In this document: in pieces, positions 21,401 to 31,379 of the stretch
Numbering within the stretch: the first letter of the stretch is position 1
Layout: the number at the start of each line of letters is the position of its first letter
Source: Sodiomyces alkalinus F11
Taxonomy: Eukaryota > Ascomycota > Sordariomycetes > Glomerellales > Plectosphaerellaceae
DNA: 64,000 nt
Direction of reading: 5' to 3'
Assembly: GCF_003711515.1 (NCBI RefSeq)
Contig: NW_021167085.1
Span: forward strand, 2,132,452 to 2,196,451
Made by a program: the position numbers and the translations under genes
Notes under the pieces: model-generated
Databases searched by the model: none
What the model saw: the letters and a program-made list of their open reading frames with translations, nothing else
What the model was told of the DNA's origin: nothing

Positions 21401-23700
21401 TTTTAACGCGTGTAGGATAAAGCCTTAGTCTCTCTTCTATAGGTAGTAGTCCCACCTATAACCTATATACACGTCTATAACGAATATAATAGACTTATAT
21501 AGGCCACCTAGCAATTCCGACTCTTCTAAATCGTGAAAATTAATAGCTAAGGCCTCTCCGGGCTTTAACGGGTAAAGGGATAGTATCCGTGGGATCTACG
21601 TAGGCACTTACGATTACCTATACGCGTTATAGTCCGTTATATAAGGTCCCTTTATCTTTACCCCCTAAGTAGCGTCGACGATCTTTATAAGAGTATCGGT
21701 GCCGTAATAGCTAAAGCTTTCGTGCTACTATTATACCGTGGTCTTCTACGGTTACCGCGGTTATCGTGATCTTCTATACGGGTTATCGCGGGGATACCTT
21801 ACCGAGACCGTGAACGCGGTGGCGGCCATAGCTTCCGCGCGCTCGATTATATACTAGCCGTGGATATCTAGTAGCTTATAGATAGGCCGGTTATCGGCGG
21901 AGCTAACGATAGTATCGTTGACGGTATCCTAGCGGTAGTCTTATAGGCGTAGCTAGCGTTCCAAGACGATATTAGTGATAAATTCCTTATAGTATATAAC
22001 ATTACGGAGGCGTAGTAGCCTTTTCGTGCCCGATAGGGATTATATACGTAGCGTAACGTCTCCGTATCTAAGGATAAAAGCCTCGTGAGTACCCACCTAA
22101 AGGGATAAAGATAAAGTATCCGTGGGTAGTCTAACGGCCGTAGAACGGCCTCGATTATTAAAGATATAGATTAATAATCCTAAGTCTAGGATCGCGTAGT
22201 GTGATAGCGCTCTGGCTTAATTAATAAAAAGGGATACCCCCTATTCTTATTATAATCTTAATAGTATCGTCGTACGACGACGGCGCGCCACCCCCTAAAT
22301 TAGGGGGGCTTTTAGTCTCCCCGTCGTGGTAACGGACAGGTCTTTATAAACTATAGTAGACGTAGTATTATAGAGTTAATCTTCCTAGACTTCTTCTATC
22401 TTATTAGCGGTAATAGCTCCTAAGGCTTCCCGCCTCTTCTATATCGCGGTGTCCACGCGGCTTTTAGAACTATAATTACGTATCTTCTTTTCCGTAACCT
22501 TTATAATATCTTTACGGCTATGCTAGGTATAAAGGCATATATACGGCCTCACGTACTAATAGGCGGCGGTAGTATAGGTGTTTTTGTATATCTCGTAGGG
22601 CCTCCTCGTTATAGGAGGAATAGCCTTTAAGGATATATCGCTACGAGGACGCTTTTTATTATCTTTATTATTAGTAGTATCCTTAGTATTAGGGAGGTTC
22701 CTAAAGGTGTTAAAGGTGCCTCTCCTAACTCTAGGCTTTATAGCGGTGGATTATAGGCTCTTTATATTACTAAGAACCGCCCTTAAAGCCTTTACGAAGT
22801 TGTTAATTATTAGCTTATTTTCTATAATCTTATCGTAGTTATTTACTAGGTAGTTATTACTCTATTCCTAGGTAATAGGTCTAATAGCTTTTAACACGTC
22901 TTCCCCCTAATGGTCTACGCTTAATAGCTCTAAAACGCCTATATATTTATAGTGTATTATCGCTATTTTCCAGCTTACTACCTAAGCGTTTATATCCTTA
23001 GGTATAGCCTTTATAGGCGTGGTATATTATCGGTATAGGACTAGGGCTTCCTTACGGAGGTCTATAGGTATTAGTCCTACGTATACGTGTAGGAGAGTAA
23101 TCTAGGCCCGCGGGTTATTTACGGTATCGTCCTATAGCTAAGCGAGGAGGTTACGTAATATAGTATACACGGTCCCTTTAATATAAGAGCGTACCTTATT
23201 AAACTCCTTCTACTACGCGTCATAGTCTACCTTTTTCTCGCGGTATATATAGCGATCTTATAGGTAGCGCGTACGCCCCTTTTTAGAGAGGTTATCGATA
23301 AACGTGGGCGTTCTAATCGTTAGTTCTTTTATTATAGCTATAGCCTTCCGGCGAGCGGCCGTCTTCCTCTTACCGTCGGCCGTGGATACCGTGGTAGCGG
23401 CCGTGGCGGCGGTGTCCGTGGTATCCGTGGCCTCCTCCGCGTTAGGGTCCACGGCGAGAGCCTTATATTTACGGACGTTAGGGGGCGTAGATATAGGGAG
23501 AAGATAAGCGTTAGCCTCCTTATCGCTTAGCTTTAGATTAAGGTAGTTATCCTAGTAGGAGGCCGATTTACCGTATACGGCGCGCTCCTAAACTGCCTAA
23601 TCCCTCTAGTTAATAAGAGACGTGGCGGCCGCCTTCTATTCAGCGTTAGATATATTAGAAGATATCTTTATTAGATTATCGTTTATCGGTTAGTTAATTA
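18450..23700 (-). pseudogene. Copia-1 gag-pol relic
   Basis: Read on the minus strand, one can follow gag (about 23,700-22,700), an integrase region (about 22,100-21,000), reverse transcriptase with FDTINVFVNASL and the catalytic box as FFYVNNIGLIY (YVDD with both Asp now Asn, about 19,355-19,366), and RNase H with GYTIKLFGGTVN and ESELLALTEAAKE (about 18,690-18,790). Damage is nearly all C-to-T on either strand: CAA/CAG and TGG became stops, GAT/GAC became Asn codons. Nothing is functional. Confidence 0.85.
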
Positions 23701-23837
23701 ATAGGTAGGTTAATTAATCTCTTAATTATTCTAATTAGGTCGATAGTAGTTATTTAAGAGTGCTTATATAGACGTGATTACTTCTTTATACTGGAATAGG
23801 GGTAGCCTTATTAATATCTATCGTTTAGGCGTTATAA

Positions 23838-23851
23838 ACCGGACTTATAAC
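23838..23851 (-). other. Copia-1 primer binding site candidate
   Basis: Directly inside the 5' LTR the minus strand reads GTTATAAGTCCGGT. Allowing RIP (TGAGC to TAAGT) this is GTTATGAGCCCGGT, complementary to a Met-tRNA anticodon arm with loop CTCATAA. Drosophila copia also primes from an internal initiator-Met tRNA fragment. Inference from base pairing only. Confidence 0.5.
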
Positions 23852-24114
23852 TATCGCACGTTAAATAGGCACTTAAATAATTAACTTAGTAAAGCAGAAA
23901 TCTTATATATATATATTATATTAAGTTATATCTAGGAGAGTCTCTTATACCCTTAATTTAGGTGGTAAAGACTCTATTATAGGTACTAAGTTATTTAGAT
24001 CCTATCCGGTCTTTTCCGGTATCCGCCCCTATTATATCCGAAGCCCTTAGTTATAGCGTGGATCCCCCCTGGATCCCCTATAGACTACGTCGTGGTCCGT
24101 ATACCTATACGATA
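23852..24114 (-). repeat. Copia-1 5' LTR (263 bp)
   Basis: Same length as the 3' LTR and clearly homologous over its whole length. Almost all differences are C-to-T or G-to-A relative to the 3' LTR, mostly at CpA/TpG, so this copy received more RIP. Confidence 0.9.
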
Positions 24115-24413
24115 TCTCTCTTATTATATCCTAATACCCGAGGTCCCCGATATCTAAAGCCCTGAGTTAGGTATAAATTCCCTAAGGACTATATCGTGGT
24201 CTGTATACCTATATAATATACCCCCTTAGTTAAGGTAGGTCTTCCTAGGTTAACTGACTAATTAAAGGCTTCGGTTTAAACTAAAAGCTCTTAGCTTTTC
24301 TATTATAAAATTAATAGTTAAGGGAAAATACCCTTATAAAAGGGATCTAAATCCGCCCTATGTAACCGTTTAATTTAATTCTATCTTAATCGGTTCCTTA
24401 ATCCTAATTAGTT
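24115..24413 (-). repeat. Older Copia LTR tail plus adjoining internal sequence
   Basis: 24,125-24,215 repeats the LTR tail (GATATCTAAAGCCCT.., CTATATCGTGGTCTG) and 24,216-24,413 repeats the sequence found inside Copia-1 next to its 3' LTR (TTAGTTAAGGTAGGTCTTC.., GGCTTCGGTTTAAAC..). With 17,615-17,796 it completes the older LTR into which Copia-1 inserted. Homology stops at about 24,413. Confidence 0.8.
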
Positions 24414-24825
24414 ATCGGGTCGGACTTCTACTTATAGACGGCCTAAATCTATACGGAGATAGATACCGCGCCGAATACCGCGATCATACTACCGCGGGAC
24501 CTAGGCAGGCCCCGCTAGGTCTAGAAGGACTTCGACCCCTTATAGGTCCCCTAGCTCGCTATTCCACGGTCGGAATATATATAGGTATAGAAATCTTAGG
24601 TAGAACTAAAGACTTATAAGGAATAAAAGATATCCTAGTATTATAACTAGAATAGCCCTTATAGTTATCCTTCTTATAACTCACGTGGGGGGACCTACGT
24701 TTTACGCGCAAACGCCCTAAACCACTCGAAACCTATATCAATCGATAGCTCTGTTTAAGCTCTATACGCCTATCCATAGCCCTGTACTACGCAGGCGCTA
24801 ATTTAGGCGTTTTATAAGTGCGAAA

Positions 24826-25985
24826 ATGCCTGGAAACGGGCCTGCTCCCCCGCGTGTGGGGGAAAAGTCTGACGTGGCCCGTGCGCCCACGCTGACAAAG
24901 CAGCCGCGCAGAGCCGCACCCCCGACCTCCACCCAACCATAACGCCATAACTAATAACCCACTAGCCATAACGCTAGCCATAATAATACCCCTAACGCCC
25001 CTAACGCCCCCCCTAAGGCCCCTATAACTATAGAGGGCCTAGGGGAGGTAGATATAGGTAATACCTCTGAAAATATAGAGGATTTAACCCTCGCTACGCC
25101 TCTAAATTTGAAAAGGCACCTTAGCCCTTCCACACCTACCCCTAGACGTTTTTCTAGGACCCGAATCGAATCCCTATCGGACTCGGAAGCCGAAGGCGCT
25201 TTCGAAACGCCCTCTAGGGCCCCCCCTGCTTCTAGGCCCCCCCCCTGCTAAAAAACCGAGCCTTTTAGGCTCTAAATGGGCTAAAAAGGCGCCCGGAACA
25301 GCTAAAGCCCCTAGAGAAACCTCGGCTAAGCCCTAGAAGTCGACTAGTTCGGCTAGTAAGACATAGGCTAAGGAACTACTCTAACAGGCTCTTTAGCTGC
25401 TTTAACAGGCCTACACCCTCGACCCTGCCCCCTAGACTAAAGCCCTATCCGTAAGGCTTAAATCTGCTATCGACGGAACTCCAGAAGCCCCCTAGCCTCC
25501 TATACTCGAACAGAAAGTCGACGAACTAGCCTAAGTAGTTCGTAGGCTTACAGAACAGCCTAAACCCCTTTATAGCGAGGCTATAAAGGGGAAAAAAGAC
25601 CCTACAGCACCCCAGGCCCCTATTTCAAAGGCCCTAGCACCTATAGCCTAGGCCTAGACCCCCCTAGCACCCCTCTCTATAGACCCTAAAAAGGTCCCTA
25701 AGGTTATCCTTTAACCTACGGCAGGGGCAGCGATTCCTAGGGATAACTTCGACTCCCTCGCGCTTCGGAATAAGCTTAATAAGGCCCTAAAATTCCCTGT
25801 AGTTACAGCTATTAGCCGGTCGACTAACGGGAACCTTATTTTAACACCGGGGCCGAAATACAGCGTTTAATAGCTCCTAGACTCGCAGAATCAGTGGTTT
25901 AAAGAGCTAAACCTCCCCCTCCAGCCCCCCTAGCCTATAGGCGACTAGTTTAAGCTTATTATTAAACAGGTTCCTTCTAAAGCCT
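24826..25985 (+). pseudogene. LINE-B ORF1 (gag-like) relic
   Basis: Begins ATGCCTGGAAACGG, then a Pro/Ala-rich N terminus, a segment ESLSDSEAEGAFET (about 25,168-25,210), and a later part with LNKALKFPVVTAISRSTNGN typical of Tad-clade ORF1. Several frame changes and TAG/TAA stops. It ends at KQVPSKAF, after which ORF2 sequence starts abruptly. Confidence 0.65.
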
Positions 25986-26009
25986 TTAGGGGTGGCGATA
26001 CCGGCACCT

Positions 26010-27656
26010 AGTTAAACCCGCGCTAGGTGCTATTAGGTGGCTAGGAGTCTGGTTTAATCCTAAGCTATCCTTTAAACCCCACGTCGATAAACGCCTAAAT
26101 TCAGCTTCGGGGGCCCTAAACAGGTTACACAGGCTAGCTAGCTCGCAAAGAGGCCTATCTTTTAAGGCTCTACGGCAGCTATATATAGCCTGTATAGCTT
26201 CCCTAGCTGACTTTGGCTCGTAGCTCTAGTAGGACCCTAAATCACCGAAAAAACACCTCGTGGACCGCCTAGAACGCCTATAATACGACGCTCTAGTTAG
26301 GGCCTTAGGTGCTTTTAGGGGGGCCCCTTTACGGCCTCTAGAACTCGAAGCAGCAGTACCCCCAGCGGCGGTTCGGTTAACTAGGTCTAATAGGCTTTAT
26401 GCCTTTAGAACCTTAAAATTCCTACCGAACCACCCTATTAAGCGCTAGCTCCTAGGAAATGGAAACCACCTTACCCTTCTTCAGAACTTACAGCCTACCA
26501 CACAGGTATACTGGCTAGGCCTAGAAACAGCGGCTTTAATAGGTTAGTCTTAGGATATCGAGGGTCCTTCGGCTATTTGGGAGGCCCCCTAGGCCTCGGA
26601 ACCTATAGCAGACTTAAGACCCTTTTTCCCACTTATAGACCGGTCTAAAGCAGGCACGGACCCTAGCCCTAATATCCTTAATCAGAAAACAGCCCACCTC
26701 GAAGCCCTTACTAAAATACAATAAGGCCTAGGGGAATAGGCTGCTGTTTTCTATACCGACGGCTCCCTAGGCTATTATACTAGACCCCCTATAGGGCCCT
26801 CGTAGGCTATAGCCGCTATGATATAGTGGGCTAAAACCGGAAGGCCCTGTAAAGCTATAGGCTTTAACCTAGGGGCCGCTACCGAAGTCGCGGACGCTGA
26901 ATTATACGCTATTCTCCAGGCCCTTTACGCTGCCCTAGAGCAGACGCCTAGGCCCCTAGAGTGCTATATTTTTAGTGATTCCCAGGCAGCTATTCAGAAG
27001 CTTCAGCGCACCTTATAGTAGGCTATAGAAGCTAAAAGCCTTATATCACGCCTTAAATAACTAGGCACTTCGGTCTCTGTCTAGTAGTGCCCCTCGCACG
27101 TGGGGATAGAAGGAAACGAACTAGCGGATAAGGTAGCTAAAGGGGCGTTAAACCCCGAAAAAGCTACTAAATCCGTTAGCTTAGTTACCCTTATCTACCC
27201 AAAACGCCGGGTAAATAAAGCCCTTATTTAAGACTGGAAAACCCTATAGAATCACGAGGAGGAGGAGGAGAAAAGAGGTAAATCGGTTCGACTAGGCCGT
27301 CTATATCGGCGTTTAGTCCGCGATAACCTCCGCTTCTCCTGAAAACCACTACTAATATAAGGCCCTAGGTGGGTAAAATCGGCTTTTACGCAGTTAAAAA
27401 CCGGCTTCGGATACCTAAAAACCCACTAAAAAAGGGCCTAAAACTGCGCTAACGACCGCTATTTCTGTCCCGGCTCCCCTATACAGGATACAGCACACCT
27501 TATTCTCTCCTGCCCTTTTTATAAAGAAGAACGAAAAGCCCTACGGGAAGCCCTAGCAGGCCTACCGCTATCTCTGCCGCTATTATTTAGTACTAAAAAA
27601 GGAATACAGGCCTTACAGGCCTACCTTTTAGCTACTAAAATAGCCTCGGCAGAGTG
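26010..27656 (+). pseudogene. LINE-B ORF2 C-terminal relic: RT thumb, RNase H, zinc finger
   Basis: Starts in the RT thumb (AIRWLGVWFNPKLSFKPHV). RNase H is easy to read: VFYTDGSLG (about 26,746), VADAELYAILQAL (about 26,890), IFSDSQAAIQKL (about 26,970) and HVGIEGNELADKVAKGA (about 27,100), so the Asp/Glu/Asp core residues survive. A CCHC-like end, CPGSPIQDTAHLILSCPFY (about 27,465), follows. TAG codons mark former Gln/Trp. Open for about 1.6 kb apart from RIP stops. Truncated 5', no catalytic RT core. Confidence 0.85.
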
Positions 27657-27875
27657 ATATAGAGCGTAAACCACGACTCCTGCGGACTAGTTATTTTGCT
27701 TTGGTTTTTTACCTATTAGACCTTTTTAGGCAGATTGTTACAGAGGATTTCCTTTGTTGAGTACGCCCTATTTTTACTATACCTAGTTTCTGATAGCCTC
27801 TAGCCCTTAGGGCAATAGGCGCCGCGCCATAGCTTTAGGGCTGCAAGCGCGTAATGAATTAAAAAAAAAAGAAAA

Positions 27876-28439
27876 AGCCCTCGTAGTGTAGTGTTATAGT
27901 ATCCGTACGTAAAGAATAGTGTACCCGTTTAATTCACGGAATCGTAGGCTTTTATGATTTTTCTGACTTTATAGATTTATAAGCGTACGACTAAGCCGAT
28001 CGACTAATCGAACCGTAGGATCGTAGATAAAAGTATATAGATATATAGGCAGGTAGGTCGGTAGGTAGGTAGGTAGGTAGTGTTAGTAGTATATAGAGAG
28101 GAATATCGAATAGGAATAGAGACTGTTATTTAGAATCGGGGGATTCTCTTTTGGCTTACGACCGTAGGTAATTAAAGAATGAGTTATTTCGAGACTTTAG
28201 TCGAGCTTTTCCGGGCTTATAACCTTTTGAAGATCTTTGAAGATATCGGATAAGCGGAAGGGACGAAAGTCACGAAAAGCAGTGGAAAAATAAGAAAGGT
28301 AATAATAGGATTATAAGGTAGGATCTCTGCGCGCGTATAGATTATGAAAAAGCGATAAAGAAGAAGAATAAAGGAAGGAAGAACCGAACCAAGGAAACGG
28401 GTTAATATCCTTTATTCTTTCCTTCTTTATAAAGGGATC
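27876..28439. other. Unassigned AT-rich repeat-block sequence
   Basis: Directly after the LINE-B tail is a tRNA-like stretch (see findings). A GTAG microsatellite sits at about 28,045-28,080, and purine-rich tracts at 28,260-28,400. No coding frame or element homology recognised. Confidence 0.4.
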
Positions 28440-29159
28440 GAGATCGTAACAATAACATAATCCTTTGTCTAAGACGTAATTCTTTGTCTAGGCTTACAGG
28501 GAAGATATCCTTTATTCGAGTACTAAGGTACTCGAAGGATATTATTAGTAATATTAATATTAAGTTATAATATATACGAGACCGTTTACCTTATTTTTAT
28601 AAGGGGTAGTACTCCTCTGGAAATACTACTCTATTTAGATTCTATCCGGTATTTTACTATGGGTCTACCCATATTATTTCTACCCCCGAGGCCTATACCC
28701 ACCCCTAAGGCTTATATCTACCCCCGAGGCGTATACTAATACGATACACCCCCCTAGTTAGAGCGGATCCACTTTTCCGGACCGACTAGCTAAATAGAGG
28801 CCTCGGTTTAAACCGCATAGCTCTTAATACTTTCTATTATAAAAACAGTCTATCTTAAAAATAGTCCTCGAAAAAGCTCTTAAACCGATCCTCTTAATCG
28901 TTTAATTCTTTCTATTTAATCTTAGTCCCCGGCTTTATATTAGTCCGATTAGGTTAATTGCCGCCCGTTAAATCCACCCCTTATAGGCGTAGCCGTTAGT
29001 TGTATCTCCCGCGGGCGTAGCCGTTAGTAGGTATCTTTTAGTGGTATCTCCGTAGTAATAGTGGTGCCGAGGGTATCTCTGTAGTAATAGCAGTGCCGAT
29101 ATAATAAGGAGATCTCTTTATAAGGTCCTGTAGTAATAGCCGATAGTTTATAGTAATAG
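28440..29159 (-). mobile_element. Copia-2 fragment: LTR plus adjoining internal sequence
   Basis: An LTR-like unit ends at 28,748 (..ACGATACA, minus strand TGTATCGT) next to a polypurine tract (CTAACTAGGGGGG on the minus strand), as in Copia-1. The internal part also resembles Copia-1 (GGCCTCGGTTTAAACCGC.., CTTTCTATTATAAAAACAG). The 5' LTR boundary near 28,440 is approximate. A TCGAGTAC/GTACTCGA hairpin lies at about 28,517-28,536. The rest of the element is cut off at 29,160 by Gypsy-1. Runs of TAGTAATAGC-type repeats occur at 29,050-29,155. Confidence 0.65.
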
Positions 29160-29367
29160 TATGACGGCTTATTAAAGTTTATTCACGTATTAAGGCCGAA
29201 AATATAGATTATTCGAACTAAGAAAGGAAGGAAAGGAGGAAAGGAAAAGTCTGCACGGTATATAGGCGGCTAAGTATATATAGAATCGTATAGGTCTTAC
29301 TAGAAAGTCCGTGCTTCTTAGTCCCGGCTACTGCCGGGGACTATTCCGCGGGCTATAGCCTATAATA
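29160..29367 (-). repeat. Gypsy-1 3' LTR
   Basis: TATGACGGCTTATT.. to ..TAGCCTATAATA; direct repeat of 35,989-36,192. Contains the hairpin TAGTCCCGGC..GCCGGGGACTA (about 29,319-29,344). Confidence 0.9.
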
Positions 29368-29804
29368 TTACCCCCCCCCCCCCGGCCGGAGGCGAGGTCG
29401 TGGTCGTGTCGTGGTCGTATAGTCGTGACCTCGTATTACTCTAGCCTCCTCGCGTATAATCTGAAAATAGCCTCCTTTATTCGATTCTATTAAAGGCTCC
29501 TTCGAAGGGAGGTAATCCGCGGTAGCTAAGATGCTTTTAAGGCTAAAATAGTATAAAGGAGTTCTTATATAGCGGTGCTATCGCGAGCCCCTCGCCGGTA
29601 TACGTGCTCGTTATGAACGATATACCTGCCGAATATATAACCGGGGGTTATTTCTTCTACCTAAATAGTGTAGGAAGGGTAGTAAAATAAACCTCCTACT
29701 ATTCCTCGTTTTTCCCTATTTTCTTCCACCTCCATAGCTTCTTTTTAGGCATTTTCTTAATTCTTTTTTTAATCATTTTTTTCCGCACCGTAAGTAGCCC
29801 CGAG

Positions 29805-31000
29805 ATGCCTAATAAGTCCCTTAATAGTATAACTAATATCGCGAAGTAATAGCTTATTTACTAGGCCGCCTATATTCCCCTTACTATAAGTTTACACGCT
29901 CCTCGCTCCTGGTTTAGAGCTATAGCTAACCGTTAGCAGATATCCGACTACGCCTCCCCTAATAACCGCCCTTATAAGGGCGATAGCGATAATAATATAA
30001 GTTTAGCCTATTTACTATTGGTTACGAGGTCGGCCGTTACTAACGCTAAGTAAACCCTAACCCCCCCCCTAAAAAAGCGTTATACCCCTAAGAACCCGCC
30101 CGGACCTCGCCGCCTAGCCCCCTACGCCTAGTACGCTACCCGGTAGTATAAATAGAAATATAGTATCGAGTATTATTACTAGTCGGGCCCTGGCGCGGCT
30201 AGGGCCGACGCTAAGTATTATAAGTATTCCTGCCGAACGTATAAGTGCTCTCCTATAGGTAATCCTTATCAGGTACATAGTGACTATAACTAATAGGCGA
30301 TATAGCTCCCCGCTACCGTCTATAACGCCGCTAACGCCTTATAGGATACCGCTCGTACTATAAATAAGGACACTAATAACAAGAATATAAGTTTATATTA
30401 TCCTCTCGTATCGCGACTTCTATACTAACCGTCTACGTAGAATTGCCGCTAGTTCTAGGAAGCGTATAGTCGCTTTTAAGTTACTCTCGATTAGGCTAAA
30501 TCGGGCTAAAGCGTTATAGGTCCTTTATAAGCTCTTACTCCTATTATCGCCCTTACCTCTATCGCCGCTCCTACCCCTATAGCTACTCCTGCTCCCGCCG
30601 CTATACCGCCTACCGCTATCACCCTACCGCCCGCCGCCGCCCTATCCGCCACTACTAAGTTCTAGGCGAGTATAGTATACGCCCTTAACGATATCGCTAC
30701 CTTTATACGTAGTATAGATAAGACGCTTAAGGAAGTATCGTAAAAGTTAGAGGATAAGAATAACGATATTACTATAATATCGTAAGAGGTTCGTAACCTC
30801 TTTTACTCTATACGCGGCGTGTATAAGCACTACGTGGCCGTGACCCCCTTAGCCGTTAGGGATAATCCGGGGGCTACTCCTAAGGCTAAACTTACCTCGG
30901 CTCCTCCTTAGGAGGAGTTATAGGTAGGTACCGCTAAGGATAGTATAGCCTTATAAAAGGAGGAGCTAGAAAAGGGGGAAGTTATTACGTAATAGGTTCT
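29805..31000 (+). pseudogene. Antisense accessory ORF of Gypsy-1, function unknown
   Basis: From ATG 29,805 (MPNKSLNSITNIAK) a single plus-strand frame of about 400 codons continues without frameshift; the interruptions I see are TAA or TAG. It is antisense to the element's pol. Layout: an N-terminal part with Tyr/Cys clusters (AKYYKYSCRTYKCSP, about 30,205-30,245) that could be a RIP-mutated Cys/His finger; a Pro/Ala/Thr-rich linker (about 30,535-30,655); and a charged, probably coiled-coil C-terminal part (ATFIRSIDKTLKEVS). No family recognised. Copy 2 of the element lacks this region. Confidence 0.6.
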
Positions 31001-31379
31001 TTAGGTTATTTTTACTATTTTTCCACTACTTATAAATTAAGTATGGCGGGGGTATATCCTTAATATAATTTCGCTCTCGGTTCTTATCCTCCTCGCCGCC
31101 GCGTTAGCCTTTTTTCGCGTCCGTATCTCCTTTATATATTATTATAAAGGCCTATTATTCGACTATACCGGGCCGTGTTTTTTCTCGAATCTATCGAGCG
31201 CTTATATCTCCCGTAGGCTTTTAAGTGGTTCCCACGTTAGTTCTACGTAACCCTGCTATTATACTAGTACTTCCCGGACCTTACCGCGACCTTATTTTCG
31301 GGTACGGGCGTAGAGGACTTCTTCTACTACTTATTCCTCCTCCCTATCTAGCTCTTTACGGATAGGTAGTGGTTAGGGG

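Larger units (their letters stand above)
17797..24114 (-). mobile_element. Copia-1: Ty1/copia retrotransposon relic, 6.3 kb, minus strand
   Basis: Two 263-bp LTRs (17,797-18,059 and 23,852-24,114) flank a RIP-mutated gag-pol on the minus strand. Flanks CCTCT (17,792-17,796) and TCTCT (24,115-24,119) fit a 5-bp target duplication with one C-to-T change. LTR ends are TGTTG..CGACA before RIP. The order gag, integrase, RT, RNase H is that of the Copia superfamily. The many in-frame TAA/TAG codons exclude activity. Confidence 0.9.
24414..27875 (+). mobile_element. LINE-B: Tad-like LINE, internally deleted
   Basis: ORF1 is followed directly by the end of ORF2 and an A-rich tail (TTAAAAAAAAAAGAAAAAG, about 27,857-27,875). 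The endonuclease and most of the reverse transcriptase are missing. RIP is moderate: 24,660-24,950 still has many CpA/TpG. The 5' limit is uncertain (set where the neighbouring Copia homology ends). Confidence 0.75.

Noticed and set aside
29371..29384. C14 run as assembly noise
   Set aside because: It sits exactly where the Gypsy-1 polypurine tract must be (G-run on the minus strand before the 3' LTR), so it has a biological explanation, though its length may be imprecise.
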